From Chryseobacterium mucoviscidosis (GTDB lineage: Bacteria > Bacteroidota > Bacteroidia > Flavobacteriales > Weeksellaceae), in NCBI RefSeq assembly GCF_002177115.1, contig NZ_MVAG01000122.1, positions 372,001 to 436,000 on the forward strand: DNA of 64,000 nt, written 5' to 3'. Positions 62,331-64,000 of the stretch are shown one piece after another. Within the stretch, counting starts at the first letter, position 1; each line of letters starts with the position of its first letter. The position numbers and the translations under genes are program-made. Below the pieces are notes generated by a model. It was not told where the DNA came from. It saw only the letters and a program-made list of their open reading frames with translations, and ran no database searches.

Positions 62331-64000
62331 CTAAAAATCCGAATCTTCATTCGTTACTTTTACCAGATATTCAATTCCGTCGATGGCTTTGGAAATAATC
62401 TGGTTTCTTAAAACATTCGCCATATTTTCCCAATAAGCTCTTCCGTAGAAAGAATAATTCTGCGGAATGATCTCTACCTCAACCGTTCGGATGAAACCTT
62501 CTTTCGGTTTATTGCTGATCATGGTTCCGCGGGTTACCTTTACCTCTTTCAGCTCGTCTTTAAGAACCATTCGGCAATAGTTTTTAACGTCTTCCAGAGA
62601 AATGATCTTATCTCTTGTGGTTAAAGCATATTTATAAGCCTGAATACTGTCGGTTCCCTTCTGCTCTTCTGCTCCGCCGATTGTTTCCGTTAAAAGGACC
62701 AGCGTCTGTGATTTCAACTGATTGGAAAGTTCCGTTCCGGGACGCATATGATTGGCTAATGTAGAATGCGTGATCCAGAATGAAGCATAGGTATGATCTG
62801 TTTTATCAACCGGTTCCATAATCACATAGTTCAGCTCCTGTTTAATGCTTCGTTTGGCATTGTTTACTTTCTGAACCATGGATTTCATTTTGTCGGACAT
62901 TTCACTGAGAACGCCTTTCACGTTATCCCGGTTCAGTAAAGAGAAGGCTGCAATTTCGTCTCGCGTCAGTTCAAGAACATTGGCAATCATATCAACTGCA
63001 TTTCTGTTTGTAAAACGCTCCATTCCGCCCTTTCTTACCGTGTATAATCCTTTTCGGAGATCGTCATTCGGGGTGAAAGGAATTTCGGTGTATTTTCTTC
63101 CGTCACCGTCCTGAACCTCATCTACATACAGAAAATGTTCGCCTTCATCCGTTACGAGAGGAATATTGTTTCCCATAATGTCTAAGCTGTATTCCGTTTT
63201 TTTCCAGCCTCGGTTATAGATCGGGAAAGCATTTAAAACAAAGGAAAAATTATCCAGAATTTCAGCGGAAAATTGCGGCGGAAACTCGAAAGTAAGCCAC
63301 AGATATCGTTTTCCGTCGATGTATTTTGTAATTTCTTCTTTATAATCTACATAACTGAGATTTTCGGGAAGCTGTCCCGGTTCTGAAAATAATGAGGTTG
63401 AAAGTCCGGAAATCTCAATGAATTTATGATGATACACACTTTTAATGTCTTCAATAATTTTATTTTGAATAGACTGTTCGCGGAACATCTGTTCATATCC
63501 TTCTGCCTGATTGTTTTTATAATAGGTTAAACCTTCTTTTACAAATAACGGATTTCCGTTGGACGAAACCGTAATGTAAGGCAATAGTTTATAGGTAAAA
63601 TCAAGATGTTCGAAAGCCGGATTTGAGCAGTAAATGCTCACATTTTTAGGAAAAGTTTCGTTTGAGTATTTTGAAACATCAATTCCGATCGTCACTTTAC
63701 GATAATCTTCTGGTCTTCCCTGAAATCTTGCGATGGGAATTTTATTCAGCCGGTCATCGATTCCGTAGCAGGTGTTTCCTACAAACATGATGGCGGTCTG
63801 TATTTTGTTGATTCTGATATTTCCGATTGGCGTAAAAGGAATATTGATCTGTTTGTCCGATTCTGATTTTATGGTGGAAGTCATCTGTTTTTTAAAGAAA
63901 AACTCAGTATGCTCCAATAAAATTTCAGACGGTTCATAAGGTTGCGTAAACGCAATCGCATGAGACGGAATCGGATGTGTATAAATGGAAGGCGTTAATA
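62331..64000 (-). CDS. tssF: T6SS baseplate protein TssF-like (5' end cut by window)
   Basis: At least 556 residues; the frame is open to the window's right edge, so the start lies outside (an internal TTG at 63917 is not the start, since the preceding codons PYEPSEILLEHTEFFF continue the same open frame). The chain ends with the baseplate-type text YALTTRDKIISLEDVKNYCR, MVLKDELKEVKVTRGTMISN and RTVEVEIIPQNYSFYGRAY, matching TssF (VgrG/gpJ-like wedge proteins). WITHSTLANHMRPGTELSNQ is the conserved central part. TssF pairs with TssG in the baseplate; the tssG-like gene is at the opposite end of the window instead of next door. Confidence 0.8.
   Translation of the reverse strand, partial: LTPSIYTHPIPSHAIAFTQPYEPSEILLEHTEFFFKKQMTSTIKSESDKQINIPFTPIGNIRINKIQTAIMFVGNTCYGIDDRLNKIPIARFQGRPEDYRKVTIGIDVSKYSNETFPKNVSIYCSNPAFEHLDFTYKLLPYITVSSNGNPLFVKEGLTYYKNNQAEGYEQMFREQSIQNKIIEDIKSVYHHKFIEISGLSTSLFSEPGQLPENLSYVDYKEEITKYIDGKRYLWLTFEFPPQFSAEILDNFSFVLNAFPIYNRGWKKTEYSLDIMGNNIPLVTDEGEHFLYVDEVQDGDGRKYTEIPFTPNDDLRKGLYTVRKGGMERFTNRNAVDMIANVLELTRDEIAAFSLLNRDNVKGVLSEMSDKMKSMVQKVNNAKRSIKQELNYVIMEPVDKTDHTYASFWITHSTLANHMRPGTELSNQLKSQTLVLLTETIGGAEEQKGTDSIQAYKYALTTRDKIISLEDVKNYCRMVLKDELKEVKVTRGTMISNKPKEGFIRTVEVEIIPQNYSFYGRAYWENMANVLRNQIISKAIDGIEYLVKVTNEDSDF

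Overview
The window looks like a chromosome segment from a Flavobacteriales bacterium close to Chryseobacterium (Weeksellaceae). The DNA is AT-rich. Promoters follow the Bacteroidetes pattern (TTG/TTTG, about 19 bases, TAnnTTTG) and Shine-Dalgarno sites are not obvious. The gene set is typical of that group: a short primary sigma factor, menaquinone genes, a split atpDC pair, a TonB-dependent receptor, DUF2723 and DUF3667 proteins, a Bacteroidetes-type T6SS (T6SSiii) and a probable sulfonolipid gene pair. No rRNA, tRNA, CRISPR array or complete insertion sequence was seen.

Left part (1-12000): the T6SSiii genes tssG, tssN and a tssK cut by the window edge run leftwards. They are followed by a secreted S1/P1 nuclease, rpoD, a membrane-anchored hypothetical, a secreted lipoprotein, a tandem pair of paralogous 2OG-Fe(II) dioxygenase-like genes, a coiled-coil lipoprotein and an FAD monooxygenase. 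Middle part (12000-45300): a TonB-dependent receptor, kdsA, two large membrane glycosyltransferase-like proteins, a cysteine-synthase-like plus alpha-oxoamine-synthase-like pair, a radical SAM protein, atpDC, ribF, kdsB, an aspartate-type aminotransferase, phosphoglucomutase, an orphan degenerate GyrB-like domain, envelope genes, the SRP RNA, and menA/menB. Right part (45900-64000): a TPR protein, gyrA, several small genes including a double-glycine-leader peptide, an ATPase plus HNH-nuclease module, uvrA, a repeat-rich stretch with a Crp/Fnr regulator, a DJ-1-type and an ABM-type protein, and finally tssF cut by the right edge.

The points most worth a second look are these. (1) The ATPase of the ATPase-HNH (Septu-like) module is broken: an in-frame TAA stands exactly at the Walker B catalytic glutamate codon and a one-base frameshift lies near the C terminus, while the nuclease gene is intact. 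(2) Two overlapping paralogous HxD...H dioxygenase-like genes of unknown function. (3) A 44-residue double-glycine-leader Cys peptide too short for ordinary gene calling. (4) Two families of MITE-like repeats: a 260-bp family with four copies and a 169-bp family with two full copies and one partial copy. Copies of the 260-bp family lie near each inner edge of the T6SS blocks. (5) tssF and tssG, normally neighbours, are separated by about 59 kb of largely housekeeping DNA.
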